Assembly: GCA_035648415.1 (NCBI GenBank)
Contig: DASRLO010000035.1
Location: 5,766 to 69,765, forward strand
DNA length: 64,000 nt
Direction: 5' to 3'
DNA from: DATARH01 sp035648415
Lineage (GTDB): Bacteria; Pseudomonadota; Alphaproteobacteria; ATCC43930; CGMCC-115725
Within the stretch, counting starts at the first letter, position 1. Every line of letters starts with the position of its first letter. The notes beneath the pieces are model-generated. The model made no database searches, was not told where the DNA came from, and saw only the letters and a list, made by a program, of their open reading frames with translations. Below, piece after piece: positions 33,977-43,302 of the stretch. The position numbers and the translations under genes were made by a program.

Positions 33977-34798
33977 TCAGAGCTGGTCGCGCAGCCGGGC
34001 GAGATCGTCGAGCCCTTCGGAGCGGACCATGCAGAGCACGTCGTCGAACCCGACGGCGCGGATGCGCTTCAGCCGGTCGAGCGCCTCCGCCTCGCTGGTG
34101 ATCTGCATCGTTGCTCGTCCGGCGAGGGGCATATCCGCGACGTTGCCGTGCAACTCGACGATCACGTTCGACAGCACCGCCCGCTTGCCGCCGGCGTCGC
34201 GGTAGAACTGGACGCCCTTTTCCAGCTCCTCGGGCTGGCTGTAGAGACCCGAGGCGATCCAGCCGGCGCAGCGCTCGGCCGAGTAGACGATCCAGCGCTT
34301 GTTGCGCCAGGCGCCAAGCATCAGGTGCGGGCCGCCTTCGGTGCCCGGCCACGGGGTCAGGGCGCCGCCCGCCAGCTGCTCGCCCGCCCAGGCCTGCCGC
34401 ATGATTTCGAGCGAATTCATCAGCGTCTTGAAGCGCGAATCGTAATCCTCGCCGACCAGGTCGAAATCGGCCTTGGTCGAACCGCAGCCGAGGCCGAGCA
34501 TCAGCCGGTCGCCGGTCAGCGCGTGCAGCGATTCGATGCGGTGCGCCAATTCGACCGGATGGCGCACCGGCACCTGCAGCACGCAGGTGCCGATCTCGAT
34601 CTTCTTGGTGACGGCGGCGGCCACGCTCATCAGGACGATCGGGTCGAGCGTCGCGCGGCCGCGGCCGAACGAGTCGGTCATCCACAAGCCATGAAAGCCC
34701 TTTGCCTCGACATCGCGGGCGAAATCGGCGAAGCGGTCGAGCGTCTGCCCGGCGATGTCGGGCGTCCCGCGCATAACATTGACGACATGCACCCTCAT
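33977..34798 (-). CDS. LLM class flavin-dependent oxidoreductase
   Basis: Luciferase-like TIM-barrel protein of 273 aa, probably using F420 or FMN. The start at 34798 has AAGGAG 9 nt upstream. Family segments: FADFARDVEAKGFHGLWMTD near the start, and TKKIEIGTCVLQVPVRHPVE followed by HALTGDRLMLGLGCGSTKAD. The substrate is unknown. It is 16 nt downstream of the M20 amidohydrolase on the same strand, so the two are probably one operon. A second LLM gene lies at 57282-58097. Confidence 0.88.
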   Translation of the reverse strand: MRVHVVNVMRGTPDIAGQTLDRFADFARDVEAKGFHGLWMTDSFGRGRATLDPIVLMSVAAAVTKKIEIGTCVLQVPVRHPVELAHRIESLHALTGDRLMLGLGCGSTKADFDLVGEDYDSRFKTLMNSLEIMRQAWAGEQLAGGALTPWPGTEGGPHLMLGAWRNKRWIVYSAERCAGWIASGLYSQPEELEKGVQFYRDAGGKRAVLSNVIVELHGNVADMPLAGRATMQITSEAEALDRLKRIRAVGFDDVLCMVRSEGLDDLARLRDQL

Positions 34799-34814
34799 CC
34801 CGCCGTTCTCCTTG

Positions 34815-35987
34815 CTATTCGGTCTTTTCGAGAAAGCGCTCGGCCAGGCGCACGAAAAAGCTGACGCCGTAGGGCAGCGCGGTGTCGTTGAAATCATAGC
34901 GCGCGTTGTGCAGAAAGCAGCCGCCTTCGCCCGAACCGTTGCCGAGCCACAGCATGGCGCCGGGCACCGCCTGCAGCATGTAGGAGAAATCCTCGCCGCC
35001 CAGCGACGGCGAGACGTTGCGATTGACCGCATCGTCGCCGCAGATTTCGGCCGCGACGTCGGCCGCGAATTCGGCCTCGGCGGCATGGTTGATGGTGGGC
35101 GGATAGCCGCGCCGGTAGTCGAAAACGGCGGTGGCGCCGGCGGCGGCGGCGGTGCCGCGGACGACCGCGTCCATGCGGCGCTCGATGAGCTCCTGGGTCT
35201 GCGGCCGGAAGCTCCGGACCGTGCCGCCGATGTGCATCTCGTCGGGGATCACGTTATATGCCGTGCCGCCCTTCATAAAGCCGATGGTGATCACCGCCGA
35301 ATCGATCGGATCGATATTGCGCGAGACGATCGCCTGCAAGGCGGTGACGATCTGCGCGCCGGCGATGAACGGGTCGACGCCGCCGTGCGGATAGGCGGCG
35401 TGCGTGCCGTGGCCCTTGACGTGGATGTCGAAGCGGTCGGTCGCGGCGAGCAGCGGCCCGGCCTTGGTCGCCATGTTGCCGACCGGGATGCCGGGCTTGT
35501 TGTGCATCGCAAAGACCGCGTCGCAGGGAAATTTCTCGAAGAGGCCCTGCTCGACCATGACCCTTCCGCCACCATGGCCTTCCTCTCCGGGCTGGAAGAT
35601 GAAATGCACCGTGCCGTCGAAATTCCTGGTTTTGGCGAGATATTTCGCGGCGCCGAGCAGCATCGTCGTGTGCCCGTCATGACCGCAGGCGTGCATCTTG
35701 CCGTCATGCGTCGAGCGGTGGCCGAACTCGTTCAACTCCTGCATCGGCAGGCAATCCATATCGGCCCTGAGCCCGATCGCGCGCAGCGAGTTGCCGCGGC
35801 GGATCGTGCCGACGACCCCGGTGGTCGCCAGGCCGCGATGCACCTCGCAGCCGAATTCCTTGAGCCTGGTGGCGACGATTTCGGCCGTTCGTTCTTCCTC
35901 GAAGCCGAGCTCGGGGTGGGCGTGGATGTCGCGGCGGATCTGGGTCAATTCGTCGAAATTGTCCATCACCTCTGAAATGATCGGCAT
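34815..35987 (-). CDS. M20 family amidohydrolase (hippurate hydrolase-like)
   Basis: Zinc-dependent amidohydrolase of 390 aa, family M20D. Motifs: IRRDIHAHPELGFEE, GLRADMDCLP, MHACGHDGHTTMLLGAAK, FIFQPGEEGHGGGRVMVE and SLGGEDFSYMLQAVPG. Members cleave N-acyl amino acids or amidated aromatic acids; the substrate here is unknown. The start ATG 35987 has GGGAG upstream; an open frame further upstream is not family-like. It pairs with the LLM oxidoreductase downstream. Confidence 0.92.
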   Translation of the reverse strand: MPIISEVMDNFDELTQIRRDIHAHPELGFEEERTAEIVATRLKEFGCEVHRGLATTGVVGTIRRGNSLRAIGLRADMDCLPMQELNEFGHRSTHDGKMHACGHDGHTTMLLGAAKYLAKTRNFDGTVHFIFQPGEEGHGGGRVMVEQGLFEKFPCDAVFAMHNKPGIPVGNMATKAGPLLAATDRFDIHVKGHGTHAAYPHGGVDPFIAGAQIVTALQAIVSRNIDPIDSAVITIGFMKGGTAYNVIPDEMHIGGTVRSFRPQTQELIERRMDAVVRGTAAAAGATAVFDYRRGYPPTINHAAEAEFAADVAAEICGDDAVNRNVSPSLGGEDFSYMLQAVPGAMLWLGNGSGEGGCFLHNARYDFNDTALPYGVSFFVRLAERFLEKTE

Positions 35988-36135
35988 GAGGACTCCCGCA
36001 GGTCGTCGTTGCGCCGCACCATAACGGCTTCCACCGCGCGCGGCCAAGGGCCGCCGCACATCGATCGCGCGCAAAAACGCGGGACTCCGCGCGGCGTTAA
36101 TTGCCTATTCGCAAAATTGGACGAAGATTTCGTGA

Positions 36136-37317
36136 ATGGTGGCAGTCGATATGGTTGCAGTGACATCCGACGGCGGCGGCGAACTCGCCGCCCGCGCCCG
36201 CGGCGGGGATCGTCTTGCGGTCATCAACGGCCTGCGCGGCATGGCGATCACCCTGGTGATCTTTTTCCATTTGCTGCTCGGCACGCTGCCTCAACATGGG
36301 CTTTCGGTGGAGATTTTCGGCGCCGCGGTCTCGCTGTCGCCGCTGCTGACCAACGGTTGGACCGGGGTCAACCTGTTCTTCATCCTGTCGGGTTTCGTGC
36401 TGTTTCTGCCCTATGCCGCGGATGCGGGCAGGATGTCCGAACTCTCCGAGCGAATGCGGTTCTATCGCCGCCGCTTCCTGCGTCTGGCGCCGCTTTTTTT
36501 TATCGCGAGCGTGGTTGCGTGGTTGCTGACGGCGGCGCGGCACGGCAATGCCCGCGTCGAGGATCTGCTGAGCGTGCTCAGCCTCGAGTTCACCCTCGAC
36601 CCGCACCGATTTTCGCCGCCGTTCAACCCCGCCTTGTGGTCGATCGGGGTCGAATGCGTGTTCAGCGCGCTGTTTCCCCTCCTGGTCATCGCGGCGCGGC
36701 GGGTCGGCATGGCGCGCCTGGTCGCCGGCATTCTGGTGCTGGCGCTGGCGGCACGCCTAATCGGCATCCACCGCTTTCCGGCGCTGCAAGGGGCGACCTT
36801 GAACAGCGACGCCTTCGTGTGCCGGCTCGACGAGTTCGTCCTGGGCATGATGCTGGCCCGGCTCTATGTGGAGGGCAGGCTGCCTGCGCGGGCCGGGCGC
36901 TGGGCGCTCGCCGGGGTCGCGTTGATCGCGCTCGCCTGGATCGGGTTCGACCTCGTCCTGCGCGGGCGCCTGCCGCCGCTGATGCGAGCCGGGCTCAACG
37001 ATGTGCTCGATGCCGGGCTGTGCGCGCTGGTTTACGCCGCGCTCAAGCCGGGGACCCGCCTTGCCGCGGCGCTTTCATGGTCGCCGCTCCAGCGCCTCGG
37101 CATCATGTGCTACAGCCTTTATGTCTGGCATTGGCCGCTGCTTCAGCTGATCGCGCCGAATCGGGCAGCGATGACCCCCGCCGCGCTCGCCCTCGCGGTC
37201 CCGCTGTTCCTCGCGGCGACAATCGCCGTCGCCGCGCTCAGCTACCGCCTTATCGAGTTTCCCGCTGGCCGGTACGGGTTGTGGCGGTTCCCAGCCGTGC
37301 GGCGGCGGCCGGCCTGA
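36136..37317 (+). CDS. Acyltransferase family 3 membrane protein (OafA/YrhL-like)
   Basis: An integral membrane acyltransferase of 393 aa with about ten helices. It has the family start NGLRGMAITLVIFFHLLLG (catalytic His in helix 1), the TGVNLFFILSGFVLFLPY segment and FYRRRFLRLAPLFF. The end keeps CYSLYVWHWPLLQL, also typical. Such enzymes O-acylate surface sugars. No polysaccharide genes are adjacent, though an export gene lies near 49 kb. Divergent from the M20 gene. Confidence 0.9.
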   Translation: MVAVDMVAVTSDGGGELAARARGGDRLAVINGLRGMAITLVIFFHLLLGTLPQHGLSVEIFGAAVSLSPLLTNGWTGVNLFFILSGFVLFLPYAADAGRMSELSERMRFYRRRFLRLAPLFFIASVVAWLLTAARHGNARVEDLLSVLSLEFTLDPHRFSPPFNPALWSIGVECVFSALFPLLVIAARRVGMARLVAGILVLALAARLIGIHRFPALQGATLNSDAFVCRLDEFVLGMMLARLYVEGRLPARAGRWALAGVALIALAWIGFDLVLRGRLPPLMRAGLNDVLDAGLCALVYAALKPGTRLAAALSWSPLQRLGIMCYSLYVWHWPLLQLIAPNRAAMTPAALALAVPLFLAATIAVAALSYRLIEFPAGRYGLWRFPAVRRRPA

Positions 37318-37431
37318 ACCGCTCGCGACAAAAGGGGCCCTCTTCCTCCCAAATCGCCGCCGATCTATCCGCCAGAGCCTCGCCGCATTGGCGAGGATGC
37401 ACGCATAGTCTCGCGGCCGGGCACGAATGCA

Positions 37432-39348
37432 TCAAAAACTGAGCCGGGTGCGGAACACCAGCTCCGAATAGAAATACAATTCGGCATCGAGCGCGCGCTT
37501 GATGTTCTCGGCGCGGCGGAAGCCGTGCTGCTCGCCGGCGAACGACAGGTAGCCGCAGGGAATGCCGCGCCGGCGCAGCGCCTCCACCATCATCTCGGTC
37601 TGGTTCGGCGGCACCACCCGGTCCTCGGCGCCCTGGAAGAAGATGACCGGGCAACTGAGCCTGTCGGCGTGGGTCAGCGGCGAGCGCTCGCGGTAAAGCT
37701 CGGCCTCTTGCGGATAAGGTCCGATCAGCCAGTCGAGATAGCGGCTCTCGAATTTGTGCGTGTCGCGGGCGAGCGCGGCGACATCGCTGACCCCGTAATG
37801 ACTGGCGCCGCCCTTGAAGAAATCGCGGCCGGCGAGCGCCGCCAGCACCGTGTAGCCGCCGGCGCTGCCGCCGGTGATGACCGCGCGCTCGGAATCGGCG
37901 AGGCCCTCGGCGCAGACATGGCGCGCGGCGTTGACGCAATCGTCGACATCGACGACGCCCCAGGCGCCCTTCAGCCGCTCGCGATAGGCGCGGCCATAGC
38001 CGGTGCTGCCGCCGTAATCGACATCGAGCACCGCGATGCCGCGGCTCGTCCAATACTGGATGCCGAGGCTGAGGCTCGACGAGGCCGACGAGGTCGGCCC
38101 GCCATGGCATTTGACGACGAGCGGCGGCCTGTCGCCGGCCGGCGCGGTGAAGTCCGGGTTTGACGGCGCATAGTAATTGGCGAAGGCGGTGAGGCCGCTT
38201 CCGGTCGGGAATTCGAGGTGCCGGGCGGCGGTGAAGCAGCGCTGCAGTTCAGGGTCGGACGCCGCGGCGGAGGATTGACGCAGCACTTCGGTAGCGCCGG
38301 TGTCGGGGTCGATGGCGACGATCGCGCCCGGGCCGGTCGGCGAGCCGGCGCCGCAGACAATCCCGCCGCGCGACACTTTCACCGAGCCGAACTCGCTGAA
38401 GGGCAGGGTGAGCGGCGCGAGTTTTCCGGACGAAATTTCGAGGTGCGCCAGCCTGGTGCGGCCCGCCTCGCCATAGGTGCAGACGATATGGTCGGCCCCG
38501 AGGAACGCGTAGCTCGATTGCCCGAACACCCATTGCGCCGGCGCGAACTCGGCGTCGCGCGGGCAGAGCGGCCGGACCGCACCGTCCGCGCCGCAGCGAT
38601 AGAGGTTCCACCAACCACTGCGGTCGGAGATGAAATGCAGCACCCCGTCGGGCGACCAGCCCGGCTGGGCGATCGACTCGTCCTCGCCGCCCGCGACGCG
38701 GCGCGGGTTGGCGAGCCCGCCATCCGCCGCGAATTCCGCCAGCCACAATTCGCTGCCGACCCACGGCATGTTCGGATGGTTCCAGCTGAGCCAGGCGAGT
38801 TGGCCGCCGCCGGGCGAGACGCGCGGCGCCGCGTAGAAATCGCTGCCCTCAACCAGCGCGCGGCCCGGCCCGGGCTGTGCCGGATCGACCGCCACGATGG
38901 CGTTATCGACCCTTCCGTCGGCATGCGCTTCGCGCACGCCGATCCAGCGCCGGCTGGCCGCGCCGATCGCGCCATCGGCATAGCGAAAGCTCATCCCCGC
39001 CGCCGGCTCTGGCGTCAGCGGCTCCGGCGCGCCGCCAGCGGTGAGGCGATAGAGCCGCTGGTCGGCGAAATTGCTGAAATACGCGGTACCCTGGTGCACG
39101 ACCGCCGCGCCGCCGCCGTATTCATGGACGCGGGTGCGCACGTTGTAGGGCGCCGGCGTCACATCCTCGCGCCCGCCATCCTTGCCGTGCCGTACCAGCA
39201 CATTGCGCCCGCCGTCGCCCGGCCGGCTCTCGGTCCAGTAGATGTCGCCGCCATCGACCAGCACGGCGCCGAGCCCGATCGTCTCGGCGACGATCAAATC
39301 GGAGGTAATCGGCGAACGCCACGCGCCGTAGGGCAGGGTTTCCGGCAC
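37432..39348 (-). CDS. S9 family peptidase (prolyl oligopeptidase fold)
   Basis: Serine peptidase of 638 aa, similar to acylaminoacyl/dipeptidyl peptidases. The N-terminal part is a beta-propeller (SPGGGQLAWLSWNHPNMPW, HFISDRSGWWNLY). The C-terminal hydrolase domain has the nucleophile in GGSAGGYTVLAAL, Asp in FQGAEDRVVPPNQ and His in FAGEQHGFRRAENI. No signal peptide is seen, so it is likely cytoplasmic. The GTG start at 39348 has AGGAGGT 5 nt upstream and is 1 nt from the end of the upstream oxidoreductase gene. Confidence 0.94.
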   Translation of the reverse strand: MPETLPYGAWRSPITSDLIVAETIGLGAVLVDGGDIYWTESRPGDGGRNVLVRHGKDGGREDVTPAPYNVRTRVHEYGGGAAVVHQGTAYFSNFADQRLYRLTAGGAPEPLTPEPAAGMSFRYADGAIGAASRRWIGVREAHADGRVDNAIVAVDPAQPGPGRALVEGSDFYAAPRVSPGGGQLAWLSWNHPNMPWVGSELWLAEFAADGGLANPRRVAGGEDESIAQPGWSPDGVLHFISDRSGWWNLYRCGADGAVRPLCPRDAEFAPAQWVFGQSSYAFLGADHIVCTYGEAGRTRLAHLEISSGKLAPLTLPFSEFGSVKVSRGGIVCGAGSPTGPGAIVAIDPDTGATEVLRQSSAAASDPELQRCFTAARHLEFPTGSGLTAFANYYAPSNPDFTAPAGDRPPLVVKCHGGPTSSASSSLSLGIQYWTSRGIAVLDVDYGGSTGYGRAYRERLKGAWGVVDVDDCVNAARHVCAEGLADSERAVITGGSAGGYTVLAALAGRDFFKGGASHYGVSDVAALARDTHKFESRYLDWLIGPYPQEAELYRERSPLTHADRLSCPVIFFQGAEDRVVPPNQTEMMVEALRRRGIPCGYLSFAGEQHGFRRAENIKRALDAELYFYSELVFRTRLSF

Positions 39349-39349
39349 G

Positions 39350-40318
39350 CTACACCTCCTGCGTCACGACGCCCGTTCTCACCGCGTCGGCGATCGCGAC
39401 AAAAGCGTTGGTGACGGCGGCGATCTCGTCGGGTGAAACAGGGTAGGGCGCGACGCCGGCGACCGCGTCGGCGAAAGCCTCGAGGTTGATCCGCACCGAG
39501 TCGTTGGCCGGGAACTTGATCCGGATCGGCTCGGCGCCGCTCTTGCGGATGATGATGTCGCAGCGGCTCACCGCCTCGGCCGAGCCGTTGCGGCCGAACG
39601 CGTGGAGGCGCAGGAACATCGGCGTCGAGCGCACCGCCGCCAACGTCCCGCCGATGCCCGAAGCGAAATCGAGCAGGATGGCGATGCCGTCCCACGGGTC
39701 GGGTCCGGGCTTTTGCGACAAGAGACGCGCATGCAGCCGCTGCACCGGGCCGGCAATGCGGACCATCGCGTCGAGCACATGGATGCCGGTGCCGGTCATC
39801 CCGCCGGCCGGGGTCTCCTCGAACGCCTCGCGCCACCCGGCGAACCCGGCCGCGACCTCGTTCGAGAAATTGCCCTCGACATGCAGCAGCGGTCCCAGTT
39901 CGCCACTCTCGGCGAGGCGGATCACCTCCGCGATCGCCGGGAAATAGCGCTTGTCGGTGCCGATGCCGAGCACCACCCCGGCGTCGCGGCAGGCGCCGAT
40001 CGCGCGCGCCGTATCCGCACGGGTGAGCGCGAGCGGCTTCTCGCAGAACACCGCCTTGCCCGCCGCCGCCGCGGCCACCACCTCGGCGGCATGCTGCGTA
40101 TGCGGCGTCGCCAGAACCACCGCCCGGATCGATCTGTCGGCCAGCATTTCGGCGTAATCGCTGCCCGCGAGCAGGTGATGCTGCTCCAGGAAGACGCGGT
40201 GCTGCGCCGGATCGCGGCTCACCGAGCGGGTGAAGCGCAGCTTGTCGCTGGCGCCCTGCACCGCCTCCACCAGCGTCTTGCCCCAGCGCCCCAGCCCGAC
40301 GATTGCCGCATCGATCAT
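39350..40318 (-). CDS. Gfo/Idh/MocA family oxidoreductase
   Basis: NAD(P)-dependent sugar-type dehydrogenase, 322 aa. The Rossmann motif is at the start (DAAIVGLGRWGKTLVEAV), followed by LATPHTQHAAEVVAAAAAGK and the family EKP motif in VFCEKPLALT. The ATG at 40318 is favoured because sequence before it lacks family features. The substrate cannot be inferred. It is the first gene of a pair with the S9 peptidase; the dioxygenase gene is divergent. Confidence 0.92.
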   Translation of the reverse strand: MIDAAIVGLGRWGKTLVEAVQGASDKLRFTRSVSRDPAQHRVFLEQHHLLAGSDYAEMLADRSIRAVVLATPHTQHAAEVVAAAAAGKAVFCEKPLALTRADTARAIGACRDAGVVLGIGTDKRYFPAIAEVIRLAESGELGPLLHVEGNFSNEVAAGFAGWREAFEETPAGGMTGTGIHVLDAMVRIAGPVQRLHARLLSQKPGPDPWDGIAILLDFASGIGGTLAAVRSTPMFLRLHAFGRNGSAEAVSRCDIIIRKSGAEPIRIKFPANDSVRINLEAFADAVAGVAPYPVSPDEIAAVTNAFVAIADAVRTGVVTQEV

Positions 40319-40425
40319 CAATTCGTCCCTCGCCGAAGCGACTTGACCGCCGTCAGGCTGGCACGGTGGCCGGTAACATGCCACCCTCTAACTCATCGAC
40401 GGCGATGCGCATCGGGAGGCGCTAC

Positions 40426-41277
40426 ATGAGCTACCGCACGATCTCGGTGAACCCGATTTCCGGGGCGCTCGGCGCGGAAATTTCGGGTGTCGACGTGGCG
40501 CAAAAGCTCGACGACGCGGTGATCGGCGAAATCCGCCGGGCGCTCGTCGACAATTGCGTGATCTTCTTCCGCGACCAGCATCTGACCCCCGACCAGCACC
40601 TCGCCTTCGGCCGCCGTTTCGGCGAGCTGCAGATTCACGATTTTGTCGAGGGCATGGAGGCGAACGAGCAGATCCTCGAAGTCCGCAAGGAGGAATACGA
40701 GACGCGCAATTTCGGCGGCGGCTGGCACACCGATGTCAGCTACCTCGAACAGCCGGCGCTGGGTTCGGTGCTCTACGCCCGCGAAGTGCCGGCCTATGGC
40801 GGCGACACCATGTTCGCCAACCAGTACCTGGCCTACGAGACCCTGTCGGACGGCCTGAAGGCGATGCTGGGCGAAATGCGCGCAATGCACAGCGCGCGCA
40901 AATCCTATGGGCTTTATTCGCCGCGCGCGGTCGCCAACGCAAAGTCGTCGATGAAGATCCGCGCGACCGACGAGGCGCACGGCGAGGTCGATCATCCGGT
41001 GGTGCGCACCCATGTCGAAAGCGGCCGCAAGTCGCTCTATGTCCATGGCGGCTTCACCACCCGCTTCCAGGACATGACCGAGGAGGAAAGCGCGCCGCTG
41101 CTCAACTACCTCTACCAGCACGCGGTGCGCCCGGAATTCACCTGCCGCTTCCGCTGGGAGAAAGGCTCGATCGCGTTCTGGGACAATCGCTGCGTCCAGC
41201 ACAACGCGATCAACGACTACAACGGCCAGCGCCGCGTGATGCACCGCGTCACCATCGAGGGCGAACGGCCGGTGTAA
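40426..41277 (+). CDS. TauD/TfdA family dioxygenase
   Basis: Fe(II)/2-oxoglutarate-dependent dioxygenase of 283 aa. The iron ligands His and Asp are in GGGWHTDVSYL, and the distal His and 2-oxoglutarate Arg are in DNRCVQHNAIND and RVMHRVTIEGE. The start ATG 40426 has GGGAGG upstream. Members oxidise taurine, chlorophenoxyacetates and other small acids; the substrate is unknown. It is followed by a family A repeat and then a zinc alcohol dehydrogenase. Confidence 0.93.
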   Translation: MSYRTISVNPISGALGAEISGVDVAQKLDDAVIGEIRRALVDNCVIFFRDQHLTPDQHLAFGRRFGELQIHDFVEGMEANEQILEVRKEEYETRNFGGGWHTDVSYLEQPALGSVLYAREVPAYGGDTMFANQYLAYETLSDGLKAMLGEMRAMHSARKSYGLYSPRAVANAKSSMKIRATDEAHGEVDHPVVRTHVESGRKSLYVHGGFTTRFQDMTEEESAPLLNYLYQHAVRPEFTCRFRWEKGSIAFWDNRCVQHNAINDYNGQRRVMHRVTIEGERPV

Positions 41278-41303
41278 GGATCTGGCGCTATCAACCGTCT
41301 ATT

Positions 41304-41402
41304 CGTCTTTCCCGCGAAAGCTCGTCTTTCCCGCGAAAGCGGGAACCCAGGGAGTGCGACGGAACGGTTGCCCCTGGGCCCCCGCTTTCGCGGGGGTGGC
41401 GA
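41304..41402. repeat. Palindromic intergenic repeat, family A, with partial duplication
   Basis: The left arm is present twice in tandem (cgtctttcccgcgaaagc at 41304 and again at 41323), followed by cccagg, a variable loop, cctggg and the right arm cccgctttcgcggg. It lies between the dioxygenase and the alcohol dehydrogenase. Confidence 0.85.
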
Positions 41403-41411
41403 CTACAGAAA

Positions 41412-42551
41412 ATGACTCTCTCCTTTCGCGCGGCGGTGTTGCACGCGCCGCGGACGGCGCTCACGGTCGAGACGATCGCGGCCGGACCGCTCAAGCCCGG
41501 CGACGTGCTGGTGCGAATGCGGGCCGCCGGCCTCTGCCACACCGATCTCGAGGTCATCGAGGGTTCGCTGCGCTATCCGATGCCGATCGTGCTCGGCCAC
41601 GAGGCGGCCGGCATCGTCGAGGAGGTCGGGCCAGAGGCGACGGGCGTTGCGCCAAATGGCCCCAAGACCGGCGATCACGTCATCCTGTCGTGGAACCCGC
41701 ATTGCGGGCATTGCTTCTATTGCGACCGCGACCTGCCGATCCTCTGCGAGACCTATCTCGCCAACGGGCCGAAGGCGGTCGCCTTCGACGGCGAGAGCCG
41801 CATCCGGCTCGCCCAGGGGACTCATAACAACGGCGGCGATCTCAGGCAGCTGATGTTTCTCGGCGCCTTCGCCGAATACTGCGTCGTCCCGGCGAGCCAG
41901 GCGATCGTCGTGCCCCGGGAATTGCCGTTCGACCGTGCCTGCCTGATCGGCTGCGGGGTGATGACCGGGGTCGGCGGCGCGCTCAACGTCGCCTCGATCG
42001 CATACGGCGATACCGCGATGGTGATTGGCTGCGGCGCGGTCGGCCTGTCGGCGGTGCAGGGCGCGCGGCTCGCCGGCGCCGGCGAGATCATCGCCGTCGA
42101 CCTCGACGATGCGAAGCTGGCGCTCGCCGCGAAACTGGGTGCGACGACCCTCGTCAATGCGCGACGCGAGGACACCGCCGCGATCGCCAAGGCCAAGACC
42201 GGCGGGCGCGGCGCCGATGTCGTGCTGGAGGCGGCCGGCAGCCCGGCCGGGTTCGGCCTCAGCGTCGAGGCGGTGCGGCCGGGCGGCGGGGTGGTCTGGC
42301 TCGGCAAGGCCGATGTCGCCGCCGAGGTCGCGTTCCGCTGGGGTGCGCTGATGGGCGAGAAGCGCATCCGCCGGTCGAGCTACGGCGGCGCCCGGCCGGC
42401 GCGCGATTTCCCGCTGCTGGCGCGCGCCTATCTCGACGGCAAATTGTTCCTCGACGAGCTGATCACCCGCCACATCAAGCTCGACGAGATCAACGCCGGC
42501 TTCGCCGCGCTCAAAGCCGGCGAGGCGATCCGCAGCGTGGTGATGTTCTGA
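41412..42551 (+). CDS. Zinc-dependent alcohol dehydrogenase
   Basis: Medium-chain dehydrogenase of 379 aa. Catalytic zinc ligands in GLCHTDLEV and GHEAAGIVEEVG; structural zinc site CGHCFYCDRDLPILC. The NAD fold shows VIGCGAVGLSAVQGARLAG. It resembles the class III/S-(hydroxymethyl) and aryl-alcohol group, but the substrate is uncertain. The ATG at 41412 immediately follows the repeat, so the repeat's right arm lies in its 5' leader. Confidence 0.93.
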   Translation: MTLSFRAAVLHAPRTALTVETIAAGPLKPGDVLVRMRAAGLCHTDLEVIEGSLRYPMPIVLGHEAAGIVEEVGPEATGVAPNGPKTGDHVILSWNPHCGHCFYCDRDLPILCETYLANGPKAVAFDGESRIRLAQGTHNNGGDLRQLMFLGAFAEYCVVPASQAIVVPRELPFDRACLIGCGVMTGVGGALNVASIAYGDTAMVIGCGAVGLSAVQGARLAGAGEIIAVDLDDAKLALAAKLGATTLVNARREDTAAIAKAKTGGRGADVVLEAAGSPAGFGLSVEAVRPGGGVVWLGKADVAAEVAFRWGALMGEKRIRRSSYGGARPARDFPLLARAYLDGKLFLDELITRHIKLDEINAGFAALKAGEAIRSVVMF

Positions 42552-42558
42552 GAATTTA

Positions 42559-42645
42559 CGTCATTGCGAGAAGCGCAGCGACGAAGCAATCTCGCCCCGG
42601 CTGGCAAAAAACGGGCGAAATTGCGTCGCTTCGCTCGCAATGACG
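42559..42645. repeat. Palindromic intergenic repeat, family B
   Basis: Starts cgtcattgcgagaagcgcag and ends cgcttcgctcgcaatgacg, so the ends are inverted repeats, with a second inner pair around ctcgcc/gggcga. A second copy is at 59760-59848. Elements with this sequence are common in alphaproteobacterial intergenic DNA. Confidence 0.85.
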
Positions 42646-42665
42646 ATGGGTTGAGGGAGGAAGCG

Positions 42666-43298
42666 ATGGCGAAAGGGCTGTTGATCGCGGCGATGGAGTT
42701 CTCGGACGTCGCCGAGGACGAGTTCCACGATTGGTACGACACCGAGCACATTCCGGAGCGGCTCGCCGTGCCGGGGTTTATCAACGCCGACCGCTGGATC
42801 GGCATCGACAACCCGAAGGTCTCGGTCGCGACCTATGACCTCGACGCGGTCGGCGTGCTGCACAGCGCGCCGTACCGGGCGGTCGGCGGCGCCAACGGCA
42901 GTCCATGGACCAAGCGGGTCACCGGCCGGGTCAACCACATCATCCGCCTCGAAGGCGACCAGCTCCTGCCCGGCGACGGACTCGCGCCGCGCGCTGCGGC
43001 GGCGCTGCTCGTCATCTCGATGAACCCGGTGCCCGAGGCCGAAGCCGAGTTCAACGCCTGGTACAACGAGGAGCATCTGCCGGCGCTGGGCTCGGTGCCG
43101 GGGGTGCTGATGGCGCGGCGCTTTCGCGGCCAGGGCGCGACCCAGCGCTATTTGGCGATGTACCACTTCGCGGCCCCCGACATCCGCGACGGCGACGCCT
43201 GGAAGAAAGCCGCCAACACGCCGTGGACCGAGAAGATGCGGCCGCATTTCCGCGATTATCTGCGCCTCGAGTGCCGGCCCTATAAACCCGCCCGGTAG
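42666..43298 (+). CDS. Hypothetical protein with duplicated dimeric alpha/beta-barrel domain
   Basis: A 210-aa protein composed of two related halves. Each has the pattern EFHDWYDTEHIPERLAVPGF (first) or EFNAWYNEEHLPALGSVPGV (second), as in the EthD/ferredoxin-like dimeric barrels. This kind of fold can bind small ligands or haem; the role is unknown. A good ribosome site (GGGAGGAAG) precedes the ATG. It sits 4 nt before the Lon-like protease gene, which may be co-transcribed. Confidence 0.8.
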   Translation: MAKGLLIAAMEFSDVAEDEFHDWYDTEHIPERLAVPGFINADRWIGIDNPKVSVATYDLDAVGVLHSAPYRAVGGANGSPWTKRVTGRVNHIIRLEGDQLLPGDGLAPRAAAALLVISMNPVPEAEAEFNAWYNEEHLPALGSVPGVLMARRFRGQGATQRYLAMYHFAAPDIRDGDAWKKAANTPWTEKMRPHFRDYLRLECRPYKPAR

Positions 43299-43302
43299 GG
43301 AA